A stretch of 64,000 nt of DNA from Auricularia sp. M13 (lineage: Eukaryota > Basidiomycota > Agaricomycetes > Auriculariales > Auriculariaceae): positions 2,914,001 through 2,978,000 of the forward strand of contig CM073203.1 of assembly GCA_037042915.1 (NCBI GenBank). The letters are read 5' to 3'. Every line of letters begins with the position of its first letter. Positions within the stretch are counted from its first letter, which is position 1. The notes under the pieces are model-generated. The model was not told the DNA's origin, made no database searches, and was given only the letters and a program-made list of their open reading frames with translations. Made by a program: the position numbers and the translations under genes. Shown in pieces: positions 45,132 to 55,751 of the stretch.

Positions 45132-46521
45132 CTATGCATTTACAATTTCGAGGTCATCTCTTCCAAGGTCCCGCACACTGGTCTTCCCAATCAAACCCAG
45201 CGTCAGGTCCAAATCCGCGAGAGTGCTCTTCAGCACATGCTCAACGCCACGCTGCCCAGCGATGGCGAGGCCGTACATGTACGGCCGGCCGATAAGCACC
45301 GCGCGCGCGCCCAGGGCGAGCGCCTTCAACACGTCGCTGCCCGTGCGCACGCCGGAGTCAAAGAGAACAGTCAGGCCGGAAGCCTTGACGCGCGCGTCAG
45401 CGGTGATGGCAGCTAGCGCGTCGAGGCTGGCGACGGCGCCGTCGACCTGGCGGCCGCCGTGGTTGGACACCACGATGCCCTCAATACCGTAGTCGATAGC
45501 GAGGTACGCGTCCTCGACAGTCTGAATGCCCTTGAGCACGATGGGTCCGTCCCAGTGAGCGCGTAGCACCTTAAGGTCGTCCCAGGTGCGGAACGTCGCG
45601 GAGTTAACGACGTCGAGCCAGGCGCGGCTCTTGTTGATCGTCTTGATGTTCCACAGGATACGCAGTGCGCCAAAGAGACTCCGCGGGCGCAGCAGGACGT
45701 CGATCAGCTGACGGAGACGCGTCCAGAGCGGGCGTTGATTGGCCGCGAGTTGCGCCGCGTCGTATTTCCGGTTGAACACGGGGTCGGAAAACCCGACCTG
45801 GCAGCCCTGGCCGTACAGGAACGGCAGATACGCGTTGTCCAAGTCGTTGGGACGCCACGCGAGTGCGAATGTGTCCAAGGTGACCACCAATACAGAGTAC
45901 CCCGATGCCTTGGCACGACGGAGTAGGCTGGCTGTGATGTCGTCGTGCTCGGGCTTGGGCCAGTAAATCTTGAGACAAAGGGCACGTTCAGAGGATTGAA
46001 TGTACACGGAGATGACGGCGAACCTGGTACCATCGCCTGCCATTGCCGTTTGCTGCTGCGGCCTCCTCAATCGAACGCGTCGCGGCGGTACTGAGAATCA
46101 TGGGAATGTCGAGCCTTTCGCAAGCACGAGCAGTAGCCTCCTCTCCGTCCTTATGGCAGATGCCCTGGACACCGATGGGGGCGACAAGCAACGGGCTAGC
46201 CAGTCTTTGGCCGAAGATCTCGACGCTAGTGTCGCGAACAGTAGCATCCACAAGCATACGTGGCCGAAGACGATAGCGGGAAAAAGCACCGACATTAGCC
46301 GCACAAGTGAGCCCTTGGTTGGCGCTGCCAGCGACGTAGAAGAAGTTGGCATGGGGTACCTTGCGCTTCGCCAGAGCCTCCCATTTCATGGGATCGGTTG
46401 AGAAAATCGGCGGCCGGAATTGAGCATAAATTTCGCGCAGGTATGACGAGAAAGATGTTGCAGGAGTGCTGTGGGGCTGGTGTAGCAGGGCTACATGCTC
46501 AGCGGGGCGCGTCGAAGACAT
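45132..46521 (-). CDS. FMN-dependent 2-hydroxyacid oxidase (lactate 2-monooxygenase-like)
   Basis: Two exons on the minus strand: 46024-46521 and 45132-45968 with a 55-base intron; 444 residues. Motifs in order: VPHANFFYVAGSA, LASPLLVAPIGVQGICH, ILSTAATRSIEE, RRWYQIYWPKPEHDD, ILKGIQ-type lysine block (PIVLKGIQTVEDA), the catalytic histidine motif IVVSNHGGRQVDG, FDSGVRTGSDVLKALALGA and IGRPYMYGLAI. FMN enzymes of this family oxidise L-lactate or related acids; the long N-terminal part resembles lactate 2-monooxygenase and fungal homologues. No cytochrome b2 domain and no peroxisomal SKL end, so probably cytosolic. Substrate is inferred. Confidence 0.9.
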
Positions 46522-48007
46522 TGGGTGACGGTTGGAAGAGAAGCCGGAAAACGGTCCGTTGCCGAAACCTTGACTTTAACATGAGACTGGATGACTAAGC
46601 AACCCTTCAGCAGCCGGATCTGACGTTCTGAAGGGGTACCGGCCAATGTGAATATCTAGTAGAGGCCGGGGCAGGCACAAATATATTATGTATATCCCTC
46701 ACGACGCGCTGGATGGTCCTGAAGCAATTCGCACTGCGGATTGGTTCAGTCCCGTCCAACCGCGACGGGAGAGAATTATAGTCCACAGCGCAAGGCAGTA
46801 ATGCGATGGAATGATGAAAGGCCCACGACACCACTATCCTTTATACTCGAGAACCTGCATTCAAGCCGATTTTCTGCTGGCAGGGCCTTCGCATACATGA
46901 CGCGAAAGCTGACGCGAAAGCTGACGCAATATCCGCATTGCTTCAGAGTCCAGACGTGGACCGAAGCTTGTCCATGCAGCCACATTCAGAGCCGGCGAGT
47001 GTCTCAGCGCGGGAAGCGCTGGGCCGATGGCCTGGCGCGTGTGCTTCCGCCGCACCTCGGTGTTCTCCTCACACGAGGAAGCCTTACACCGACAGCACAC
47101 GACCAATAGGACAACAGAGCCATAGTTAGAAAATCTCCCGCGCGGCTGAGCACTGCCGAAATTCCCCAACGCAGACTGCAGGAACATTCCAGGCATGGAC
47201 CGGAAAGGATACAGGTGTGGATGGTCGACTCAAGAGCGGTGGATGGTTTGAACTGAAGTGCACAAACGTGGATGGTCGGGCGTTTGCTGCAGACATCTGA
47301 CCGAGATCGTTGGTGGGTGCGAAGACCGGTGACCCTCAAATTCATACTAGCGACCGCGTCGCCCCATACTTCCCATACGCCCACTACGCGGCGGAGCGAT
47401 GGACTGAATGTGAGACTTTTGTGCCCCAAAGCCATTGTGTGCCGATCCTGTCAGTAATGAAAGTCTGAACAGGAGCTGATGCGAGTTAACCCAACCTGAA
47501 GAAGCTGACGCGGCAGGTGACGTTGAGCGTGTACAACTGCAGTGGTATACACCGCTCTGCGACCGCTAATCGATACTGATAGAGATCATGAAGAACGAGG
47601 AATCCTCGTTGTATCAGTGCGAAAATGAACTCTGAATGGTGGGAATTGGCGTTGCACCGACTCCGCGTTGAACAGAAGCCGTGTTCGTTCCGGGTATTCA
47701 TCAATACGCAGAGTGCCACATAAACTCTCCCGAGCCCCAAAATTACATCGACGTGCATACTATCTCTCCCGGGTTCTTCTGAAATCAACTATCTCTAATG
47801 CGGTCATGGGAATGCCAATAGAAAGCAGTGCTCTTATCAATTTTTGAACGATTGCAAGACAGCAAAACGAAAACATATACATGCGAAGAGTGAGATACAG
47901 TACTTTCACGATTCTGGAAGAGCGGCCGACATCTCCCTGTGGTTCTGAGAAGCAGTCGCACATGAATAAAACGGGACAGGCCATCGGACTGTTGTGCTTG
48001 TTTCAGA
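46522..48007. other. Intergenic, no gene supported
   Basis: About 1.5 kb with short overlapping frames only. Contains a perfect short tandem repeat, gacgcgaaagct twice and part of a third, at 46899-46927. Confidence 0.45.
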
Positions 48008-48517
48008 TCAAGACGGACCAGCGCCAGGGAATTCAACCGTTCCGATACGGGGAGGTGCGAGCGAGGCGACGGGAATGTCGGCCAAGCCTACAGTGGATAG
48101 ATGCGCCGTCGTAGTATGCGCCCTAGGCGCCGAAGTCGGTGCGGGTTGGACGGCGCTGACGAAGACCGAGTCCGGCGCGCCAGACTGTGCTGTTGGGTGC
48201 GCCTTTGACCCCTGCAACGCATTCACGTCACTGGGGGCAATGCCAGCCGCGCCGACAGCGTGTGCAGCGTAGTCAAAGCTGGCGGAAGCAACGGGGATAG
48301 CGCGACCGGTTGTAGTAGTGGTTTGGGGCACATGAATTGTTCCATTGATGTCTGAATCGGTCGGCGAAGGCCTAGCAAGACTAGACGTGGACATAAAGTC
48401 GCCAACAAGCAACCCGATAGGGCTAATCGCCTGCGGTTTCAAGCCCGTTGGACGAAGCACTGGCGCGGCCACGGCTTCTGTAGCAGCTACGACAAGAAGG
48501 GCGATGACGATGAACAT
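48008..48517 (-). CDS. Possible small secreted protein
   Basis: From the ATG at 48517 a classic signal peptide appears (MFIVIALLVVAATEAVAAP), followed by about 150 residues rich in Ala, Thr, Ser and Pro (PTDSDINGTIHVPQTTTTTG, ASASFDYAAHAVG). The frame is open further upstream, but that sequence holds unrelated cysteines and would bury the leader. No cysteines are present in the mature part and no GPI-type end. Low-complexity secreted or wall proteins look like this, but I recognise no family, and an intron may change the C-terminus. Confidence 0.45.
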   Translation of the reverse strand: MFIVIALLVVAATEAVAAPVLRPTGLKPQAISPIGLLVGDFMSTSSLARPSPTDSDINGTIHVPQTTTTTGRAIPVASASFDYAAHAVGAAGIAPSDVNALQGSKAHPTAQSGAPDSVFVSAVQPAPTSAPRAHTTTAHLSTVGLADIPVASLAPPRIGTVEFPGAGPS

Positions 48518-49694
48518 GGTTGGGAGCGCGGGACTCGTCAAGAGTAGTCGATGCGTCGATGATGCGCTGGCTCCTGGCCACGTGCAGACTCCGATGCAGT
48601 ATTTGTACCCTGGTCTAAGGACGGCCATGTCAGTTCCGATTGTAATTTCGGACCAGAACGACACTTTCACGGCTGGAAGTTCGATCATCATATCCGAGTC
48701 AATAGGCCGAGACCTGTCCGTCAGAGGGTTCATGGCATAACAATCCTGAAATACGAACTGGCAAGGAAGTGCGAGGACAAGGGCGAGCATGATAGGAGAG
48801 CCTGTGAGGTGTTGAGGAACCATGCCAAGTCCAGGGCGAATATAACGGAACGATTTGCGCAGAAGCAGTGGTTAGCTAGCAGGACGGAGTCCAGTAAACT
48901 GCTCTGCAGTGCGTTGATGTCGGGCAAACAGTAAAGCAGGAAATACGGAACAAGGCAGTCCCGCGCCAAGATAGCCAACAAAAACCACGCGCCCCTGAAG
49001 CAGTGCTCCGACACATTTCTAATCTCGCCCTGATGAAAATTGTCGCAAAGCTCGGAAGCGCAAGATAGCGGTTTAAGACACAATATCCAAGCAGTAGTGC
49101 TCGCGGTCTACTGGGTTCGAAGCCCGCGATTAGAGGCGTCCGTTGATGGCCATGGTGAGGAGAATGTCTTCAAGCTCCGATCAGACTCCGCCCAACCTCG
49201 TCGTTCTGCTCCTCAGCGCTGTTCGTTGCATCGCGTATCAGTGCAGTGCCTACGCATTTTCTCTGAACTTATTCTCTACTACTGGCGCGTCACGTCGAAA
49301 GGCTGGCGTAAACTGCTCGCCTAGGCTCGCAGAGAATCATTACCTATCTGGGACGAGCGCTGCACAGCCTGGATAGAATCAAGCTTGCTGCGATCATCGG
49401 CACGCCGCTCTTTCGCGTATGGAAAGCGCACAATTGCTCATCTGGGACGAGCGCTGGACGGCTGGATGGAACTCCCACCGCAGCCATCGACGGCCTTTTA
49501 CAGTTCATCATGAACCGTAAAAGGCCGTTGATGGCATCTCTGTACCAGTAAATCAAATCCGTCTCGCACATGCACTTGCACTCTGCGAGCTGATCCATAC
49601 CCACCGGTAAGCCGCTCGGCTAGGTATATATTCATCGACAGCGCCGTAGCGAGCGTTTTTTTGGCTATCTCACCGTCCCTAGTCATCATGCATC
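48518..49694. other. Intergenic with a hairpin and direct repeats
   Basis: No gene supported. Holds the direct repeat tctgggacgagcgctg (about 49349 and 49441) and the near-perfect palindrome listed next. Confidence 0.5.
49485..49534. repeat. Near-perfect inverted repeat (hairpin)
   Basis: About 24-base arms, ccatcgacggccttttacag and its partner gtaaaaggccgttgatgg, are separated by a three-base loop, with about two mismatches. Preceded by two copies of a 16-base direct repeat. It could be a terminal-repeat remnant of a small DNA element or an RNA hairpin. Confidence 0.7.
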
Positions 49695-50398
49695 ATGCGT
49701 CCCTCCGTGCTTTCTCTGTTTGTGTTCGCGCTCTCCGTCACGGCGGGGACATTTCCAGGCTATTCCATGCTGGCCGCACGCCAGTTACCCCTTCCAAGCA
49801 CTGGCAACGCTACTAGCCCGGACATCGACACCGACTGCCAGTGCTTTCAGTCATGCTTATACACTGCGGTCAAGAAACACAAGTATGAGCAAGAGGAAAG
49901 CAATAAGGATTCCGTGCAGCACGTTGCTCCGATGTTACATCAAGTCGCCCCGTTCCCTGCCCGTTATTCCCCGTTACAAATTCTCTGCCACTCCCTGCAT
50001 ATTCTTGCTCCATGCCCATTCATTTTCTCGGCCAGAGAGAACCAACAACGGTGCGCGTGTCGATCCCCATACCCGCCGGACATCAAGAAGTGCCTCAAAA
50101 AGTGTGCCACATCGTCTGCGGTGGTCGACGACCCCGCTGAGGTCAATCAGCGTTGTGGTGGGCACTTCTCCCCTTCAGTCTCAAGGGCCATTCTCGCATT
50201 CGTTCGGAATCCGAGCAGCTGAACTCAAAGCGAACGCCGCCCCATCGGTCCGTGTGCCCTGCCAACGATTCCATTCGCGCTTGCGGGGATGTTCGCGACC
50301 GGCGTGTTGCAACACTTTCATCGAAGCGCCTTGTTTCCTTTCTCCCGCATTTCCTCGTTTCTTTCGCTCCGGGGATAACTGGCTGTCGCTAAGGTTAC
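49695..50398 (+). CDS. CFEM-like secreted protein 4 (3' end uncertain)
   Basis: Exon 1 is 49695-49882 with a signal peptide (MRPSVLSLFVFALSVTAGTF). Intron 49883-50035 runs from gtatgagc to ggccag. Exon 2 is 50036-50157, again 122 bases, coding QQRCACRSPYPPDIKKC, CLKKC and VNQRC with the family gaps C-x-C-x10-C-x3-C-x16-C. The third cysteine of the other members is missing, but an extra one (DCQC) precedes the first pair. A third exon probably starts at 50219 (AELKANAAPSV matches AELG in copy 1). After that a hydrophobic GPI-like run (FALAGMFATGVLQ) is in another frame, so an extra intron, an error or decay is possible. The end given is an upper limit. Confidence 0.6.
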
Positions 50399-50441
50399 TA
50401 GATTACACAATACATCTGGCGCTGCCACGTGGACAGACCGC

Positions 50442-52357
50442 TCATTTCAAGTATGCATACACCGCCGCCTCGGCCTCCGCGAAGGGTCCAGTGACTGCTG
50501 GGTCGAAAAAAGGGAAGCTCTGGCTCATAATCAATGTCGCGACGCCTTTCGTCGGATCCACACTGCGCCCGACGTTCAGTACTTAGGTCTTGATTACCGA
50601 TCCTGTAAGGCTTACGAATAGTACAGATTAGCGAGCCTAGGAATACGTGAGTGAGATTATTTTTCCATTTGGATCAAGGACCAACCCGGCCCAAGCTCCC
50701 GAGTTTGCACTGCGGCCTGTCGGGAGAGGGTCCTCCGATAGCCAGAAGCGTGTGAGCACAACCGTAGGGGGAGTCTAAGAACCTCACGAGATTAAGCTCG
50801 AAGGAGAGGCCCTAAAGCGAGAAGCCTTTAGCCATTCGCTACGAGTTCGTATCTCTCGAGAAACTTTGCACTAACCCAGCCTTTCTTCATGCTTTATATT
50901 GTCAGTATAGCCCAAGTCGCGAGAACATGCAACAACCCACCCAACGGGTGTCGTAATGGGGTAAGATAATTCATTCCGCGCGTTAGGGATGGTATCGTGT
51001 AGCCCAGGGATGTCATCGGGCAATTGATTGACGAACATTGAGCGGACTGTTTCCTCCTTGAGAATGCGAGCGCCATTAGGACCGACTCCGTCGTTGAGTA
51101 GCGTCGCGAGGACTGTGAGGTAGGCACGCAGTGTGCCCAGAGCGCCTCCACCGCCACTTTCGAACGGCGCGTTGTAAACGAGCGGTATACGGTCTGATCG
51201 TCACCAGAGATAAGCTACCAGATGAGTAAGATAGGGAGAGCACACCTGTGACGTGCAGTGTGCCGTCCTCGTAGCGCTGGTGCTGCGCGACAAGTTTGGA
51301 CTCCAGCGCGGGCGTGAGATGGAATCCAATTTCATCCGCGATCTGCAAGAGGGGCAAATGCATGAGAAGTGCATACCACCCGATCCTGGATGGCGCTGTT
51401 GGATGAATGCTTACACCAAGAGGCTTAAAGAGGTGCTCCGCGAGGTAAGCGCCGAGACTCAGCTCACTGATTTTAGCCACAGCTTCTCCCGCCCAGTCAA
51501 TGCCTACATTGGGATACTCATAAATCCCCCAAGCACATTAAAGATGCATTTCACGCAACTGGACCCGTACTCCCAGCGCGTCCCGGGCTGGTCTCATCTG
51601 TCAGTGCCAGGGAATAGAACGCCTGTGCTCCGAGTCGCACTGACCTCGTAAATGAGCGGCAATCCAAGAGTACATTTGCGGATGCCGCTTAGCTCGTCTG
51701 GATCGCCGCTCGCGCGCCAGAATTCTGTCAGACAAGGGTTGAAGATGGTGTATCTGAACGGTGTGGGTTGGTATTGGTCATCTGCACGAGCCAGTCTACT
51801 AACCCAAAGCCTGCAGTATGAGTAAGAAGCATGCGAAGTGTGATCTTATCCGTGTGCGGGCTGGGGATGACCAGGGAGCCGTTCGGCACGAGATGATTGA
51901 CGGAATTGATTTCAGGCCTGTCAGTGGTGCTTCGTGAGATTCTACAGAGGGAGAACCTTCAAAGCTCACAAAATGTGATGGATCGGGTCGTCCAATGAGA
52001 GCTTTCCATGCTCTACGAGCTGCAACGCACTGGGGAAGTATATGGAATATTAGCTCCACATTGAAAACGGGCGGGGATGACGCACGCAATGGCGGTGAGC
52101 AGCTTCGTCAGTGAGCACAGCGCGAACGTTGAATCTGGTGTCATCTACCAGCTGACAGTCAGCACTTGCGGGAATCACGCCGCTGCCACTCTAACCGGCT
52201 CTTCTCCTCTCAGAGTGCGATAGCCTGCGGCTTCGCAGACAAGAAGCTCGCCATTCTTGTCGATCGCACCGTAGACGACGCCTGCGGGCCCATCGGGCAT
52301 CCCAATGGCTCTGTTGAGGATGTTTTTGATCTTACTGGAGAGAGAGTCGGAGGTCAT
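50442..52357 (-). CDS. Beta-lactamase-like serine hydrolase B
   Basis: Multi-exon paralogue of gene A, minus strand, start at MTSDSLSSKIKNILNRA. Exon blocks read in order: GPAGVVYGAIDKNGELLV, then DSTFALCSLTKLLTAIA with the catalytic S-x-x-K, LQLVEHGKLSLDDPIHHIL, ITLRMLLTHTAGF, FWRASGDPDELSGI, PGTRWEYGS, IDWAGEAVA, and the end VDPTKGVATLIMSQSFPFFDPAV. The 21-base micro-exon LANLYYS is at 50616-50636. All junctions I checked keep phase with A and C, so the gene looks functional. It lies tandem and head-to-tail with C and in inverted orientation to A. Role: hydrolysis of an unknown ester or lactam; no leader peptide. Confidence 0.78.
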
Positions 52358-52392
52358 GGCGATAAGGGATGGCATTCCGCATACCTCGCCGA

Positions 52393-52398
52393 TATATA
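52393..52398 (-). promoter_or_regulatory. TATA box of serine hydrolase B
   Basis: TATATA 36-41 bases upstream of the start at 52357. Confidence 0.4.
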
Positions 52399-52555
52399 GT
52401 AGCTGTCATGGCGCCTACTGTTCGGTATCAAAGAACGTGAGGACAGTAGCCATTTCGGCGTATCTTGCGAGAGACGCTGAGTGTCATGATTCGCATGTAG
52501 TACAATAAATGTCCCATACTGTCAAACATAGTGCCCGTGCCTTGTTGGCTGCGTA

Positions 52556-54449
52556 TCACTTCAATGATGCATATACGGCAGCCTCAGCCTCCACGAAGGG
52601 CCCTGTGACCGCAGGATCGAAAAACGGGAAGCTTTGACTCATGATCATCGTCGCAACCCCTTTGGTCGGGTCCACGCTGCACAATAACCTCAACGCGACT
52701 CATCGGTACCGCGTTGTAAATACGCACGTGTAATATAGATTGGCAAGGCTAAGAAAGGAATTAGCTCAACGTCATTACTTGTAGTCGTTGGGCGCCCTGA
52801 ACTCACCCTGCCCAACTACCAGAATTGGCGCTACGGCCAGTCGGAAGAGGATCCTTAGGGGGACGAAATGTGAGCAAACATTGCGTTGCTAGGAAGCGAC
52901 GATCCTCACGAGATTGAGCTCGAACGATAGACCCTGCGTGCACCATACATATCAGCCGCGCATAACAGTCAGACGACAGCGCGCACCCAACCCTTCCTCA
53001 TTCTAAGTCGCTCGTTGTAAGCCAAAAAGAGAAACAACAATGATAGAAAGGCATACCCAGGAATCGTTGGCACAGGATATGTGAGCTCCTTCCGTGCGGC
53101 CTGAATGGTCTCGTGTAGCCCGGGCACGCCGGCGACCTGGTTTACAAACATCGACTGGACTGTCTCGTTTGTGAGAATGCGCGCGCCATTGGTCCCAGTC
53201 CCGCCGTTAAGCAGGGCGGCGAGTACGGTGAGATAAGCACGCTGCGTGCCTAGCGCGCCGGCGCCGCCCGATTCGAACTTGGCATTGTGCACGAATGGCT
53301 GATGATCTAGGCGAAAAATATACTTATGGACTTGACGTAGGAATGGTGAGAAGCGCACCCCTGACTCGTAGCTTGCCGTCTTCGCCTCTCTGGTGCAAAG
53401 AGACGAGCTTCGATTTCAGTGCGGGAGTCAGATGAAATCCGATCTCGTCCGCAATCTACACACGAAGATAGTCAAATTGTGAATTGTTGTCAGCTTCAAG
53501 GATTGCATTCGGACTCACACCAAGCGGCTCGAAGAGGTTCTTCTTGAGATATTCGCCGAGGCTGAGCCCACTGGCGCGAGCCACAGCTTCACCTGCCCAG
53601 TCGATACCTGCATGATGTGGTATCAACGCTGGGACAACGACGCAACTGGAAAACTCAACCAATGCTATATTCCCAGCGCGTTCCAGGCTTGGATGAATGT
53701 CAGCCGCCGTCAAGCCAATATCAACTATTCCACTCACCTCATTGACGAGCGGAAGGTCGAGTATACCCTCGCGCGTGCCATTGAACTCGTCCGGACCGCC
53801 ACCAGCGCGCCAAAAGTCCGCCAGTATGGGGTTGAAGAAAGCGTACCTGCGAATACAAATCGGTCAGTTACGACTCGAAGATACGGGCAGCAGGTGGCCG
53901 ACGCACCCGAAGCCAGCGGTATGCGTGAGCAGCATGCGCAGGGTGATATCACGCGTGTTCTCGACGATGGAGCCGTTCGGCATGAGACGCTTGACGGCTT
54001 TAATTTCAGGTCTAGCGAATCCAGACGTCAGTAGCACATATAACACGCTTCGATCAGCAAGACGCACAGTAGGGTGTGGATCGGATCGTCGAGGGATAGC
54101 TTGCCTTGCTCGACGAGTTGCAGCGCGCTAGTCGCCAATTATTTCAGCACTAATTCGACGGGATTTCACGCACGCGATAGTGACGAGGAGCTTGGTCGTC
54201 GAGTACAATGGGAAGCACGAGTCCGTTGTCATCTGGTAAGGCACGTGAGCATGAGCAATGACACACACTAGCATCCTATCAACGGACCGGTTCACTTCCG
54301 CCCAGCGCACGCTTTCCGGCGGCCTCAGATACAAGGATGTTTCCATGCTTGTCGATTGCGCCGTAGACGATGCCTGCCGGCCCATCTGGCGCGCTGACGG
54401 CATTGTCGAGAATGGCCTTGACTTTGGCGGAGAGAGGCTGGGTTGCCAT
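52556..54449 (-). CDS. Beta-lactamase-like serine hydrolase C
   Basis: Third member, minus strand, start MATQPLSAKVKAILDNA at 54449. Blocks in order: GPAGIVYGAIDKHGNILVSE, SCFPLYSTTKLLVTIA (catalytic S-x-x-K), ALQLVEQGKLSLDDPIH, ITLRMLLTHTAGFG, ADFWRAGGGPDEFNGTREGI, PGTRWEYSIGIDWAGEAVAR, GGAGALGTQRAYLTVLAALL and a C-terminal VDPTKGVATMIMSQSFPFFDPAV. The micro-exon LANLYYT is at 52728-52748, again 21 bases. It is closer to B than to A, so B and C arose by a later tandem duplication. No leader peptide. Confidence 0.8.
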
Positions 54450-54510
54450 CAGTCACGGGGAGAGCGAATGAACGTGACTGCGCGGGGCTGGCGCGGGGTA
54501 GCGGACAGGT

Positions 54511-54516
54511 TATATA
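54511..54516 (-). promoter_or_regulatory. TATA box of serine hydrolase C
   Basis: TATATA 62 bases upstream of the start at 54449, inside a GC-rich stretch. Confidence 0.45.
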
Positions 54517-54695
54517 CCGGGCCGGCATCTATTCCGGGAGCCGAACTGAATAACTAACCTATTCGAGCAAGCGACAAAAAAATCAGATCACGGGACGCGC
54601 TCAAGACCATGAAAATATCGCACAGAAGACAACGATAGCCGGAAACACGTGCAAGAAGCCGGAAAGAGTGCATTGACCTTGCGATATTAGAAAGG

Positions 54696-55751
54696 TCAGG
54701 TCGCCGCTACCTCGTTGTACCACTCGGCCACAATTGGGACGCCGCGAACAGACACCTGGAGTTGAGGTGCCTTCCGTGCACTGGCAATTGTCTGCTGCAC
54801 AGCGCTTGCAGACGTCATGGTAGCTTCCGGCTGTGCCTGTCGTCGGCCACGAGGTGCCGCATCCGGTGGGTCAATGCTGAGCGTGTGCAACGACGATAGG
54901 TTCGAGAGGTCAAGAGGCGTTTGCAGCTCGTGAATGATGAGGTTGGCAACGGAGTCCGGGATGCGCATGTTCGCAGGAGGATGAACAAGCGTTAGTGTCC
55001 CTACGTGCATCACCAGAGACAGCTGAGTTGGCGGAATGCCAACAATACGCATGTCGGCGAGCGTGAGGGGTGCGAGGATCGACAAATAATCGTTCCCGCA
55101 ACAAGGCGCGTCGAGGGAGAGGGAGCGCAGAGCGGGGAAGGAGCTGATGAGCTGGAAGAGAGCGGCTGGAGAGCAGGCGTCGTGCCGCCATCGGCAGGTG
55201 TGAGCGAAGCGCAGCGTCCGTAAGCCCTGTGCTTGCTCCAGCATCAACTGCTCCGCCAGAGTAAACATGACGGGCGCGATCCCCGCCGGGTGGTAGATAT
55301 GCAGGTCCAGGGTCTGCAGATTTGGACAATGCGCTACGAGCTGTGCGATGTCCTGCAGCGACGGGTGTAGAATGTGCACGGTCGGGGCGTGGCTGAGCTG
55401 CAGAGGGTCCATACTGAACGAATCGTGACCGCTCCCTACGCATAGTGTCTGTACGACCTGGGATAGCTCTGGCCTTTGGAGCAGGACACCCAGAAGCAGA
55501 CGGAGCGACGGTGCGGTCTGATACGTTATCGCGTCGATGGTCGGGTCAGCGTCGTCCCCCAACAAGCCCAGCTCGACATGTGAAAGCAGCAAACTTTGGG
55601 CCAAGCATGCCCAGAGCCGGCAGACGCGCGCCAATTGCAGCAGGGCGCGATTGCGATGTGGCCAGCGGAGCGGTGGCACGCTCAGCAGATGAGCAGGCCT
55701 CTGAATAACATACGAAAAGATGTCGAGGATGAGCTCTGCCGGAAGCGACAT
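54696..55751 (-). CDS. F-box protein 6
   Basis: Single exon of 351 residues. The F-box begins at residue 3: LPAELILDIFSYVIQRPAHL, then RNRALLQLARVCRLWACLAQ. Between the two halves sits an insertion (SVPPLRWPH) not seen in the other F-box genes here. Leucine-rich segments such as LQTLDLHIYHPAG, LRTLRFAHTC and LRSLSLDAPC follow. This is the intact partner of the pseudogene at 37683-38400; the two lie in opposite arms of an inverted duplication. The upstream 450 bases are shared with that copy almost without change, so the promoter was copied too. Confidence 0.85.
   Translation of the reverse strand: MSLPAELILDIFSYVIQRPAHLLSVPPLRWPHRNRALLQLARVCRLWACLAQSLLLSHVELGLLGDDADPTIDAITYQTAPSLRLLLGVLLQRPELSQVVQTLCVGSGHDSFSMDPLQLSHAPTVHILHPSLQDIAQLVAHCPNLQTLDLHIYHPAGIAPVMFTLAEQLMLEQAQGLRTLRFAHTCRWRHDACSPAALFQLISSFPALRSLSLDAPCCGNDYLSILAPLTLADMRIVGIPPTQLSLVMHVGTLTLVHPPANMRIPDSVANLIIHELQTPLDLSNLSSLHTLSIDPPDAAPRGRRQAQPEATMTSASAVQQTIASARKAPQLQVSVRGVPIVAEWYNEVAAT

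Noticed and set aside
49100-49135. T-loop-like sequence gggttcgaagccc, possible tRNA
   Set aside because: The T stem pairs at only three to four positions, and no acceptor stem, D arm or anticodon arm fits around it.
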